Positions 1 to 5,909 of a stretch of 6,749 nt of DNA are shown piece after piece. Made by a program: the position numbers and the translations under genes. The stretch's first letter is position 1. Every line of letters starts with the position of its first letter. The notes beneath the pieces were generated by a model. It was not told the origin of the DNA and did no database searches. It worked only from the letters and a program-made list of their open reading frames with translations. This DNA comes from Chloroflexota bacterium. Lineage in GTDB: Bacteria; Chloroflexota; Anaerolineae; Anaerolineales; Villigracilaceae. The DNA lies in contig VGOX01000124.1 in the NCBI GenBank assembly GCA_016875755.1, forward strand, positions 1 through 6,749, read 5' to 3'.

Positions 1-258
1 TGTATTGAAGCGTGCGGCAAGGGACGGGAGGGTGTCACCATCCTGTGCTGTGTAATCAACTAATTCACCTGGTTTGTATGCAGGACGTGTTGGCAACGGT
101 GTAGGCAGCGGGGCATTGCTCCATTCACCCGCTTGGCTTGTGGATGAAATTTCTGGAATGTCGGAAGCAGTAGATTGCAGATTACAGGATGTGATTATCA
201 GTACAGCAGTGGAAACCACTGTAAAGAATGTTTTTGTTTTATATATTGCTTTATTCAT
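1..258 (-). CDS. LysM-containing lipoprotein, N-terminal part (cut by left window edge)
   Basis: An open frame of 86 codons runs from an ATG at 258 to the window edge without a stop. It encodes a Lys-containing N-terminus (K3, K7, K9), a hydrophobic stretch and a lipobox I22-T23-S24-C25, so the product should be a lipid-anchored exported protein. A Ser/Pro/Thr-rich linker follows (residues 26-66, including PLPTPLPTRP). The start of a LysM domain comes next at about residue 67 (VDYTAQDGDTLPSLAARFN), matching the family pattern Y.V..GDTL..IA..f. The start codon overlaps the end of the upstream lipoprotein gene by 8 bases (251-258), which suggests translational coupling, with GAAGAAG just upstream as a weak ribosome binding site. 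It is the third lipoprotein of this plan in a row. By analogy its missing part may hold a peptidase, but that is inference. Confidence is high for an exported LysM lipoprotein and low for what follows. Confidence 0.85.
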   Translation of the reverse strand, partial: MNKAIYKTKTFFTVVSTAVLIITSCNLQSTASDIPEISSTSQAGEWSNAPLPTPLPTRPAYKPGELVDYTAQDGDTLPSLAARFNT

Positions 259-1873
259 CTTCTTCGCGAATGATATTTGACCAACTCTGGCTGAGCAGGT
301 CGGCAGTAATTACGCGGTCATCGCGTACTAATTGTCCTTTGTAAGGTTCTGTCCCTGCAATGATACGCCATCCGCTCAGGACAAATGGGATGGGGCCATC
401 TGCTGTGACCCACTCGCCGTTGAATTTTCTTGCAAAGTGCAAATGTGTGCCTGTGGATACGCCGCCTTCGCAGGAGGCGTGTCCGATGCGATCGTTCGTT
501 TCAAGCCATGTTCCGAGAGGAACACGGTCTTTTGTGGCAATGTGCAAATATAGCAAATTCCAGCCCGTTTGCTCGTAACCATCACCATCAAGATCCACCA
601 TCACCACACCGTTGCCCGAACGGACGACCAGCCCCGGGGCAGAGGCTACTACCCATGTTGTAGTGGGAATGCAACCTGTTTTATCGGCGGCAGGTGCAAA
701 ATCGATTGCAGAAAAAACACTGTGCGATTGACCATAAATATTGGGGCTGATCTGTCCCCAGCCGTTGTGCGGGCCGCCTGTGAAACTCCATTTCACACCG
801 GGTTCAAAAGGCAGCACAAGCGGGGGTTGATTAACAGCAGAAGGAAAGAGCGGACCGATCAATTCCGCCCGCGCCCACGGGTCACCAAACATATCCTGAT
901 ACATGGCAGAGAACCCGCTATTGGGGCTGATGATCTGTGACCATTGCGACTGGGTGTACAAGCGTGAGAATAGATAATGAACGGCAACCGTGCCAGCGTT
1001 CAAGCGCGGGTCGAGGCGGAGCTTTGTCCCGTCTGGAAAGTCAATATGGGTCAGTGAACCTGCCCGCCAGCCATAATATGCGATCGACATAGTGTTGATC
1101 GCCCACGTCATTTGTACACTCATACCTTTATAACGAAAATCATTGAAACCCATCGGAAATTCTGTACGCAGGATGTCGATGGGTTGTCCGCGTACCCAAC
1201 GGCTTTCAAATTCAAGCAAACCCAACAACAAACGCGGGTTGACAGAATTCTCCACGGCAAGGCGGTCAATGGCAGCATGACCTTCGATCCAGCCTGAGGA
1301 GCCGAGATAATCTCGAAACGTGCTCAAGTAGCCGTTTTGCGATTTTACATATTTCTCGGTGTCAAAATCGAGGGTGGTGGCGGAATACACAAATTCGGCA
1401 TCTGGCAGAAGTTGAATATTTGGCGTAGTTGGTTCATTGATTCGATTCGGAATGACGAGCAGGGTTCCGGGGTCGATCAGGGTGGTTCTTGTCAGATCGG
1501 CATCTGAAATGATCTCAGTTTCGCTGACGTTAAAACGCTTCGCGATGGCGGAGAGCATATCACCGCTTTGGGCGTAGTAAAGGAAAGGCGCCGCATCATT
1601 CGCAAGCGGAGTGTTGGTCACTTCGCCCTCGGCAGGGACTATCGCTGGAGGTGTTTGCTCTGCCGCTGATTCAGTTACCAGGAACGGGGGCGTGGTCGAG
1701 GTAGGGAAAATGATCGGGTCGTTTTGAACAGCGATCGGGTCGTAGGGAAGCGGGGTTTCTTCCGTCAAAATGCTGGGGGTGGGGGTATACGCCACTCCCC
1801 AGATCGAAGGCGATGTGCCGCAGGCGGATAAAGTCAATGTAATGACGATGAAGATTGCAAGGATGCGAAGCAT
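251..1873 (-). CDS. LysM / M23 (LasA-like) metallopeptidase lipoprotein, second of the tandem set
   Basis: A 540-residue exported lipoprotein. I start it at 1873 rather than at the longer open frame because this Met directly precedes a signal peptide ending in lipobox L15-S16-A17-C18, and the upstream extension overlaps the previous gene. Order: Pro/Thr-rich linker (about 19-95); LysM (about 98-143, with QSGDMLSAIAKRF); a helical lysozyme/transglycosylase-like region (about 175-310) with NPRLLLGLLEFESRW, where E223-S224 matches the catalytic 'ES' of SLT enzymes; and an M23 peptidase domain (about 355-515). The peptidase resembles the M23A group (LasA, beta-lytic protease). GGPH369 and D391 would be zinc ligands, H444 (LYLH) catalytic, H477 catalytic and H479 a zinc ligand in HLHF, preceded by CEGGVSTG. 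H369 to D391 is 22 residues, nine more than in its paralogue. D427-x-D429-x-D431-G resembles a calcium loop. C401 and C468 could form a disulfide. Predicted to bind and cut peptidoglycan outside the membrane. The fold of the middle region is inferred from motifs. Confidence 0.88.
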   Translation of the reverse strand: MLRILAIFIVITLTLSACGTSPSIWGVAYTPTPSILTEETPLPYDPIAVQNDPIIFPTSTTPPFLVTESAAEQTPPAIVPAEGEVTNTPLANDAAPFLYYAQSGDMLSAIAKRFNVSETEIISDADLTRTTLIDPGTLLVIPNRINEPTTPNIQLLPDAEFVYSATTLDFDTEKYVKSQNGYLSTFRDYLGSSGWIEGHAAIDRLAVENSVNPRLLLGLLEFESRWVRGQPIDILRTEFPMGFNDFRYKGMSVQMTWAINTMSIAYYGWRAGSLTHIDFPDGTKLRLDPRLNAGTVAVHYLFSRLYTQSQWSQIISPNSGFSAMYQDMFGDPWARAELIGPLFPSAVNQPPLVLPFEPGVKWSFTGGPHNGWGQISPNIYGQSHSVFSAIDFAPAADKTGCIPTTTWVVASAPGLVVRSGNGVVMVDLDGDGYEQTGWNLLYLHIATKDRVPLGTWLETNDRIGHASCEGGVSTGTHLHFARKFNGEWVTADGPIPFVLSGWRIIAGTEPYKGQLVRDDRVITADLLSQSWSNIIREEDE

Positions 1874-1882
1874 ATTTGATTG

Positions 1883-1888
1883 ATTATA
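1883..1888 (-). promoter_or_regulatory. possible -10 element (TATAAT) before the second lipoprotein gene
   Basis: A perfect TATAAT hexamer lies in the 40-base gap between the first and second lipoprotein genes, nine bases before the ATG at 1873. No good -35 hexamer is seen 16-18 bases upstream, and no Shine-Dalgarno sequence precedes this ATG. If used, it would give a nearly leaderless transcript. A chance match in AT-rich spacer is quite possible. Confidence 0.2.
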
Positions 1889-1913
1889 TCCGCATAAATT
1901 AAGCGGGGATGAA

Positions 1914-3506
1914 TCAGCGTGAGATGAGGTTAAAGTCGTTGGCGCTGTCCCACGCTTCGATGGTTCGCGAGCCGCGAGTGAGATAGCCGTTATATTCGAC
2001 ACCTGTGCCGCTGGAGACCCACCCGTCGAGGTTGAAAGGCAGGCTGCCATCTGCTGAGATCCATTCTCCGTTGTATTTGCGCGCTACATGGACATGTGTG
2101 GCGTTGGAAACGCCGCCTTCGCAGGAGGGATGCCCGACGTTTTCACCCGCGAAAAGATATTCGCCAGCTTGAACGCGGTCTTCTGCGGCGACGTGCATGT
2201 AAAGCACGACCCAGCCTGTTTGTTCGTAGCCATCTTTATCAAGGTCTTGCACGACTGCGCCATCCGAAGCGCGGACGATGACGCCGTCTGCCATGGCAGT
2301 GAGCCAGGCTGGGCTAACTCCGCAGCCTCCAACATTGCCAGCTGGCGCAAAATCCAGTGCTGCCCATGCAGATCCTGAGTCCCAGCCGCCATGAGGTCCG
2401 CCCGTGTAATACCATGTATCACCTTTGGTAAAAGGCAGGGTCATGGGCGGCTGTGTCAATGTGGCGGGAAGCAACGGTTCCACTGCGTAACTGAATGGGT
2501 TTCCAAAAAAGACATAGTACGTGACAACCACACCGCGTTCGCTGACATCCAACTGCCATGTTTCAAGGTTGTCCAATTGCGAAAAAAAGTATTGCACCGA
2601 GGCGGTGCCTGCATTGATGGTGGGGTCAATGGGAATGACCTGTCCGTCGGTTAATATCCAAGTGGAGAGGGCGTTGGCTTTCCAGAGATAATATCCGCGG
2701 TTGAGTGTATTCGCTGCCCATGCCAGTTGACGATATAAGCCGTAGCGATTCTCGTCCAATAGCCCCATTGGGTAGGATGTGTTGAACGGGGTGGGGTTGG
2801 TCACCCAGCCGCTCTGGTATTCCAGCAAGGCAAGCAGAAGGCGCGGGTTGACGGAGAAATTCTCAGAAACAAGGGTGATGATCTCCTCGCCGCTTAGCAG
2901 CACACCGTTAACATCCTGTGTGTAGTTGGCGAGGTACCCATTTTGACTGCGGATGAATTGACCTATTTCAAATTCGGCTGCGGCGGGGCCGTTCACTAAT
3001 TCAGAGTCGGGAATGATCTTGAGAGCCGTACCAGATCCAATTGGGTTTGGTGCGGGGACTTTTAACGTCATACCGACTTCGAGGAGATTCGGGTCGGTGA
3101 TGTTGTTCGCTTCCAGTAGTGCTTGAAGGCTGATCCCGTATCGTTGAGCGATGCCGCCCAGTGTATCTCCTGCCTGGACGATATATTCGTCAATGCTTTG
3201 GCGCGGAGTTGGCAGGATGCGGGCAGGGTCTGGTGTTGGTGTGGAGACGCTCTGATTTGTCACACCCAATAATGACAGAATGTTCAATGGGACGCGGGTC
3301 GGTGTCGGCGGGCGTGTGGCAGTCGGCAGGACGGGCGTGTTCGTGTTGGGTATTTCCACGATGGATGGGGAAATAGGCGATGCGTCTGCGTTTAACGGTA
3401 AAAAGGGATCATAGGTAGGGAAGACAGCCTGCGTTTCTTTAGCAGGCGCACATGAGGTTAGTAAAATACCAATGGAGAGGAGGAGGCTGATTTTTTGAAA
3501 AGACAT
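1914..3506 (-). CDS. LysM / M23 (LasA-like) metallopeptidase lipoprotein, first of the tandem set
   Basis: A 530-residue exported lipoprotein, paralogous to the next gene. The start at 3506 gives MSFQK, a hydrophobic core and lipobox L16-T17-S18-C19; an ATG three codons upstream (3515) is an alternative, and neither has a clear ribosome binding site. Order: Pro/Thr linker (20-105, with PTATRPPTPTR); LysM (about 107-151, YIVQAGDTLGGIAQRYG); a lysozyme/transglycosylase-like helical region (about 180-315); M23 peptidase (about 355-512). Metal-site candidates are H372 (GGPHGGW) and D385, 13 residues apart as in LasA, then H438 (LYMH), H471 and H473 (HVHVA), with CEGGVS just before. In the middle region the sequence is LLEYQSGW, so Q231 stands where the sister protein has the putative catalytic Glu. 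That region may therefore be structural or ligand-binding only. A D421-x-D423-x-D425-G loop and a Cys pair (C395, C462) are shared with the sister. Predicted wall endopeptidase or wall-remodelling factor, substrate unknown. It is 40 bases upstream of the second gene and probably heads the operon. Confidence 0.88.
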   Translation of the reverse strand: MSFQKISLLLSIGILLTSCAPAKETQAVFPTYDPFLPLNADASPISPSIVEIPNTNTPVLPTATRPPTPTRVPLNILSLLGVTNQSVSTPTPDPARILPTPRQSIDEYIVQAGDTLGGIAQRYGISLQALLEANNITDPNLLEVGMTLKVPAPNPIGSGTALKIIPDSELVNGPAAAEFEIGQFIRSQNGYLANYTQDVNGVLLSGEEIITLVSENFSVNPRLLLALLEYQSGWVTNPTPFNTSYPMGLLDENRYGLYRQLAWAANTLNRGYYLWKANALSTWILTDGQVIPIDPTINAGTASVQYFFSQLDNLETWQLDVSERGVVVTYYVFFGNPFSYAVEPLLPATLTQPPMTLPFTKGDTWYYTGGPHGGWDSGSAWAALDFAPAGNVGGCGVSPAWLTAMADGVIVRASDGAVVQDLDKDGYEQTGWVVLYMHVAAEDRVQAGEYLFAGENVGHPSCEGGVSNATHVHVARKYNGEWISADGSLPFNLDGWVSSGTGVEYNGYLTRGSRTIEAWDSANDFNLISR

Positions 3507-3553
3507 GAGTGCCATTCTACCAAATGCTTTGGAGGAAAATATAGATGCATTCC
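3507..3553 (-). promoter_or_regulatory. short leader that should hold the lipoprotein operon promoter
   Basis: Only 47 bases separate the terminator hairpin from the first lipoprotein ATG, so the operon promoter must lie here or overlap the hairpin. A TATATT hexamer on the minus strand at 3538-3543 could be a -10 box. Its -35 position would fall in the T-rich arm of the hairpin and has no good match to TTGACA. No strong ribosome binding site is seen. This is inference from spacing, not a firm promoter call. Confidence 0.25.
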
Positions 3554-3591
3554 CCAACAAAAACGCAGGCACACGCCTGCATTTTTGTTGG
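3554..3591 (-). terminator. intrinsic terminator after the acetyltransferase gene, possibly active on both strands
   Basis: Two 17-base arms (3554-3570 and 3575-3591) flank the loop ACAC. The core is GCAGGC/GCCTGC, bordered by an A-tract on one side and TTTTTGTT on the other, so either strand reads as stem plus U-tract. The single imperfect pair (3564 with 3581) is G-U in minus-strand RNA but C-A in plus-strand RNA, which favours the minus-strand transcript coming from the acetyltransferase gene. It lies 22 bases past that gene's stop codon and 48 bases before the first lipoprotein start. Confidence 0.9.
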
Positions 3592-3612
3592 TATTTTTCA
3601 CTGTTGGTGGTC

Positions 3613-4086
3613 TTACAAGTGTTTTGTGAAGATAACCAAATCGTCACCTTCGGAATAAAAATCTTTGATCGTTGCTTCCGCGGCATACCCCATGCCAAGA
3701 TAGAATTTGCGGGTAGGCTCGTAAAGTGGTGTTCCTGAGGTTTCTGCGATCAAAATGCGCGCGCCCATGCTGTGGACGGCTTCTTCACTGGCAGTCAATA
3801 ACCTGCGACCTACGCCGCCGCGACGGGTGTCTGGGTTAACGGCGATCCAATATAAGTCATAAACCCCATCAGCCAGGTCACGCGGACCGTAGCAGGCGAA
3901 GCCGAGTACCTTTTCTGCATCCCCCCGCTCCACAATGAAGTGATATCCGCATTCCTCTGGCCCTGTGGAAAGATAATCCTCCCATATCTCACGGACACAA
4001 TCGATTTCCTCTTGATTAAAAACACCAGCCCTGGCGGCAATTTCCTGAATTTGAGCACCGTCCGATTGAGTTGCTGTGACGATCAT
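3613..4086 (-). CDS. GNAT-family N-acetyltransferase
   Basis: A 157-residue single-domain protein of normal length for the GNAT superfamily, which moves an acetyl group from acetyl-CoA to an amine. The acetyl-CoA pyrophosphate loop is R88-R89-G90-G91-V92-G93 (pattern R/Q-x-x-G-x-G/A), directly after the beta-4 strand (DLYWIAVNPDTR, 78-88). The C-terminal motif (RKFYLGMGYAAEATIKDFY, 126-144) supplies Y129 or Y134 as a possible general acid, and SEGDDLVIFTK ends the fold. I choose ATG 4086 over the GTG at 4095 because AGGGTGG (4092-4098) sits five bases upstream; the GTG start would add three residues. It has no signal peptide, so it is cytoplasmic. It is a single-gene unit with its own terminator. 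The substrate (small molecule, antibiotic, peptide or protein) cannot be told from the sequence. Confidence 0.88.
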   Translation of the reverse strand: MIVTATQSDGAQIQEIAARAGVFNQEEIDCVREIWEDYLSTGPEECGYHFIVERGDAEKVLGFACYGPRDLADGVYDLYWIAVNPDTRRGGVGRRLLTASEEAVHSMGARILIAETSGTPLYEPTRKFYLGMGYAAEATIKDFYSEGDDLVIFTKHL

Positions 4087-4091
4087 AATGA

Positions 4092-4098
4092 CCACCCT
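4092..4098 (-). promoter_or_regulatory. ribosome binding site of the acetyltransferase gene
   Basis: AGGGTGG on the minus strand, five bases before ATG 4086. It decides the start, because it overlaps the alternative GTG codon at 4093-4095. Confidence 0.55.
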
Positions 4099-4241
4099 GT
4101 GCAGATCAATAATGAGACGGCGTTTTTAGATGAATACATAAATTATCGGTAGCCTTTCCTAGGAATAATGTGCTGTCCTTACAGCGCGTTGAATTTTCAC
4201 CGTAATTCCCATTTTCGGCAAGCCTGAAGCGAGAAGCAGAA
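4099..4241 (-). other. intergenic region upstream of the acetyltransferase gene
   Basis: A gene-free region that should carry the acetyltransferase promoter. A weak candidate on the minus strand is TTATTC, 17 bases of spacer, then TAATTT, near 4143-4171; both hexamers match the sigma-70 consensus poorly. The perfect 10-base palindrome TTCCTAGGAA (4156-4165) lies inside that spacer and could be a small operator or chance. No convincing small gene or RNA is seen. Confidence 0.35.
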
Positions 4242-4280
4242 AAACAACAAGAGACGCAGTGTTTGCGTCTCTTGTTGTTT
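4242..4280 (-). terminator. intrinsic terminator of the CBS-domain gene
   Basis: Perfect 17-base inverted arms (4242-4258 and 4264-4280) enclose a 5-base loop. On the minus strand the stem is followed directly by further T residues, giving TTGTTGTTTTTC. It begins 11 bases after the TAA of the CBS-domain gene. The A-rich outer part of the stem means the plus strand has some T-tract as well, but no plus-strand gene needs it. Confidence 0.92.
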
Positions 4281-4291
4281 CGAAAGTCTTT

Positions 4292-4738
4292 TTACGACTG
4301 GAAGCCAGAGCCCATGATGTAATTTTCCAGCCCGCGGATCTCGCTCTCGCGGTTCTGCAACGCGGCGACCATCACGTCGCGGATGGAGACCAAGCCGACC
4401 AGTTGGTCGTTCTCCACCACAGGCAGGTGGCGGATGCGGTACTGGTTCATCAATCCCATGCATTGTTCCACTGAGGTATCCATGGTGACGGTCATCATTT
4501 TGGAAGTCATTACATCACCGACTTTGGTATTTTTTGCGGTGCGACCTTCCAATTCACCTTTGATGAGGTAATCGCGCTCGGTAAAAATACCGACGATCTT
4601 TCCGCCGTCTTTCACCAATACCGCGCCAATGTGCGCTTCTGCCATCGCCTTGATCGCATCCAGCACACTTCCCGACGCTTCTACGGAAAAATTCGTGGCA
4701 GATTCTTTAGATTCCAAAAGATTTCGGACAGTGGTCAT
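4292..4738 (-). CDS. tandem CBS-domain protein
   Basis: A 148-residue soluble protein made of two CBS domains, the module that pairs into a Bateman unit and usually senses adenine nucleotides (AMP, ATP, NAD(H)) or S-adenosylmethionine. CBS1 spans about 15-65 and ends in GIFTERDYL (50-58); CBS2 spans about 77-130 and ends in GLVSIRDVM (115-123). The T/S-x-x-D ribose/phosphate-binding pattern is intact in both (T53..D56 and S118..D121). The domains are joined by VGDVMTSKMMTV (73-84). A short charged helix and tail (RESEIRGLENYIMGSGF) follow, with no catalytic or channel domain. ATG 4738 is fixed by AAGGAG nine bases upstream. It lies 106 bases after hypE with its own terminator, so it is probably separately transcribed, and the link to hydrogenase maturation is only positional. 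The ligand and partner are not known from the sequence. Confidence 0.92.
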   Translation of the reverse strand: MTTVRNLLESKESATNFSVEASGSVLDAIKAMAEAHIGAVLVKDGGKIVGIFTERDYLIKGELEGRTAKNTKVGDVMTSKMMTVTMDTSVEQCMGLMNQYRIRHLPVVENDQLVGLVSIRDVMVAALQNRESEIRGLENYIMGSGFQS

Positions 4739-4747
4739 GATTTTCGT

Positions 4748-4753
4748 CTCCTT
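4748..4753 (-). promoter_or_regulatory. strong ribosome binding site of the CBS-domain gene
   Basis: AAGGAG on the minus strand, nine bases before ATG 4738. It is the best Shine-Dalgarno match in the window and supports this start codon. Confidence 0.8.
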
Positions 4754-4765
4754 GGTCTTGTTTTT

Positions 4766-4771
4766 ATCATA
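4766..4771 (-). promoter_or_regulatory. possible -10 element of the CBS-domain gene
   Basis: TATGAT on the minus strand lies 27 bases before the start codon, a sensible distance for a short leader. No convincing -35 box is seen at the expected spacing; that position falls in the inner arm of the inverted repeat 4783-4818. Confidence 0.3.
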
Positions 4772-4782
4772 CAGAATTCAAT

Positions 4783-4818
4783 ACGTCACACGGAAAACTT
4801 CCTATTCTCGCGTGACGT
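4783..4818. repeat. imperfect inverted repeat between hypE and the CBS-domain gene
   Basis: Arms ACGTCACACG (4783-4792) and CGCGTGACGT (4809-4818) pair at nine of ten positions. The odd pair is G-U in minus-strand RNA. The loop is 16 bases. There is no T-tract after it on either strand, so it is not a classic terminator. Its place 27 bases after hypE and just upstream of the possible CBS promoter allows an mRNA 3' hairpin or a protein-binding site with TGACGT half-sites. Confidence 0.55.
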
Positions 4819-4844
4819 TCATCCCTTTTTATCGAGGCGAATTA

Positions 4845-5909
4845 TCAGCAAATTCTCGGCAGCATTTCGCCAGCCAGCATATCCACTACGCGGGTACTGC
4901 CCAGCGCAGTCTTTAGCAAAACTCTGGATTTTGGCTCCGCGACCACCTCACCGATGATGACCGCGCCTTCGCCATATTTTGTGGATTTCATTACCGCCAA
5001 GACCTTTTCCGCCTCTTCCTTCGGGACAATTGCCACCAGTTTCCCTTCATTCGCCAAATATAGCGGATCGAACCCCAGCATCTCACACGCCGCGTTGACT
5101 TCGGGGTGAACGGGGATGCTCTCTTCCTTCAAGAGAATCCCTGCATTGGACTGCACTGCAATTTCGTTCAAGGTCGTCGCCAAGCCGCCGCGAGTTGGGT
5201 CACGCAGCACATGGATGTTTGGGGATGCATCCAACATCGCCGCGATTAGATGATTCAATGGCGCAACATCGCTTTGCAAACTAGACTGGAATCCAAGCTC
5301 CCCGCGTGCTCCGAGGACTGCAATTCCGTGGTCGCCAAGTGTGCCGGAGAGAATCACCACATCACCCGGCTGCGCATTCACCCCGCTGACGTTGACACCC
5401 TCACGCACCACGCCGACCCCTGCAGTGGTGATGTACATCCCGTCCGCTTTGCCTTTTTGGACAACCTTTGTATCGCCCGCCACGATTTGCACGCCCGCTT
5501 CTTCCGCCGCTAAACGCATAGACTCAACTACGCGCTTGAGCGTGTCCATTGGCAAGCCTTCTTCGAGAATGAAGCCCGCGGTGAGATACAACGGCTTTGC
5601 GCCGAGCATTGCCACATCATTCACAGTGCCGCACACGGCTAACTTGCCGATGTCGCCGCCGGGGAAGAAAAGCGGAAAAACCACATGCGAATCTGTACTA
5701 ATGGATAACTTCTGTCGCAGTCCCGGTTCCACCAACGCCGCATCATCGCCAGCATTCAACGCGGTGTTTTGAAATGCAGACACAAATGCCTTCTGGATTA
5801 GTTGATGGCTCATCCGTCCCCCCGCGCCGTGACCCATCACGATTAGTTCATTGTGGGTGAGCGGTGGAGCACATACCGCGCCTTCAATGTTTACTGTTTC
5901 TTCGCTCAT
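4845..5909 (-). CDS. hypE: HypE, carbamoyl dehydratase of [NiFe] hydrogenase maturation
   Basis: A 354-residue cytoplasmic enzyme, slightly longer at the N-terminus than E. coli HypE. HypF carbamoylates the C-terminal cysteine of HypE, and HypE then dehydrates the thiocarboxamide with ATP to a thiocyanate that supplies the CN ligands of the hydrogenase iron. The C-terminal PRIC (351-354) with the acceptor Cys354 is intact. Other family blocks are GHGAGGRM (26-33), STDSHVVFPLFFPGGDIGKL (71-90), GTVNDVAMLGA (94-104), GFILEEGLPM (112-121), GDTKVVQKG (145-153), SGTLGDHG (188-195), LRDPTRGG (235-242) and ANEGKL (286-291), giving the AIRS/PurM-like ATP-binding fold. ATG 5909 is chosen because it overlaps the hypD stop as ATGA. 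An in-frame upstream ATG at 5963 would add 18 residues lying inside hypD. It is translationally coupled to hypD. Confidence 0.97.
   Translation of the reverse strand: MSEETVNIEGAVCAPPLTHNELIVMGHGAGGRMSHQLIQKAFVSAFQNTALNAGDDAALVEPGLRQKLSISTDSHVVFPLFFPGGDIGKLAVCGTVNDVAMLGAKPLYLTAGFILEEGLPMDTLKRVVESMRLAAEEAGVQIVAGDTKVVQKGKADGMYITTAGVGVVREGVNVSGVNAQPGDVVILSGTLGDHGIAVLGARGELGFQSSLQSDVAPLNHLIAAMLDASPNIHVLRDPTRGGLATTLNEIAVQSNAGILLKEESIPVHPEVNAACEMLGFDPLYLANEGKLVAIVPKEEAEKVLAVMKSTKYGEGAVIIGEVVAEPKSRVLLKTALGSTRVVDMLAGEMLPRIC

Noticed and set aside
355..760. Loss of the first zinc His in the M23 domain (no HxGxD motif)
   Set aside because: It first looked like an inactive M23. The M23A spacing (GGPH, then Asp 13 or more residues later, as in LasA) supplies the ligand, so the site appears complete.
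569..940. Plus-strand open frame with a His run (HHHH)
   Set aside because: It is the shadow of the DLDGDG coding stretch of the second lipoprotein, whose Gly/Asp/Val codons read as CAC/CAT on the other strand. It resembles no protein and has no ribosome binding site.
3531..3660. GGAGG followed nine bases later by ATG on the plus strand, opening a frame of about 37 codons
   Set aside because: The frame runs through the terminator hairpin into the antisense of the acetyltransferase gene, and its composition is not protein-like. The Shine-Dalgarno match is probably chance.
4170..4187. Short inverted repeat around GCTGTCCTTACAGC
   Set aside because: The stem is only 5-7 bp with no T-tract, too weak to call a terminator or RNA element.
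4197..4463. Minus-strand 88-codon frame overlapping the CBS gene end and its terminator
   Set aside because: It is out of frame with the clear CBS protein and crosses the terminator hairpin; no family resemblance.
5341..5772. 143-codon plus-strand open frame opposite hypE
   Set aside because: hypE on the minus strand is unmistakable along its whole length; this is antisense shadow.
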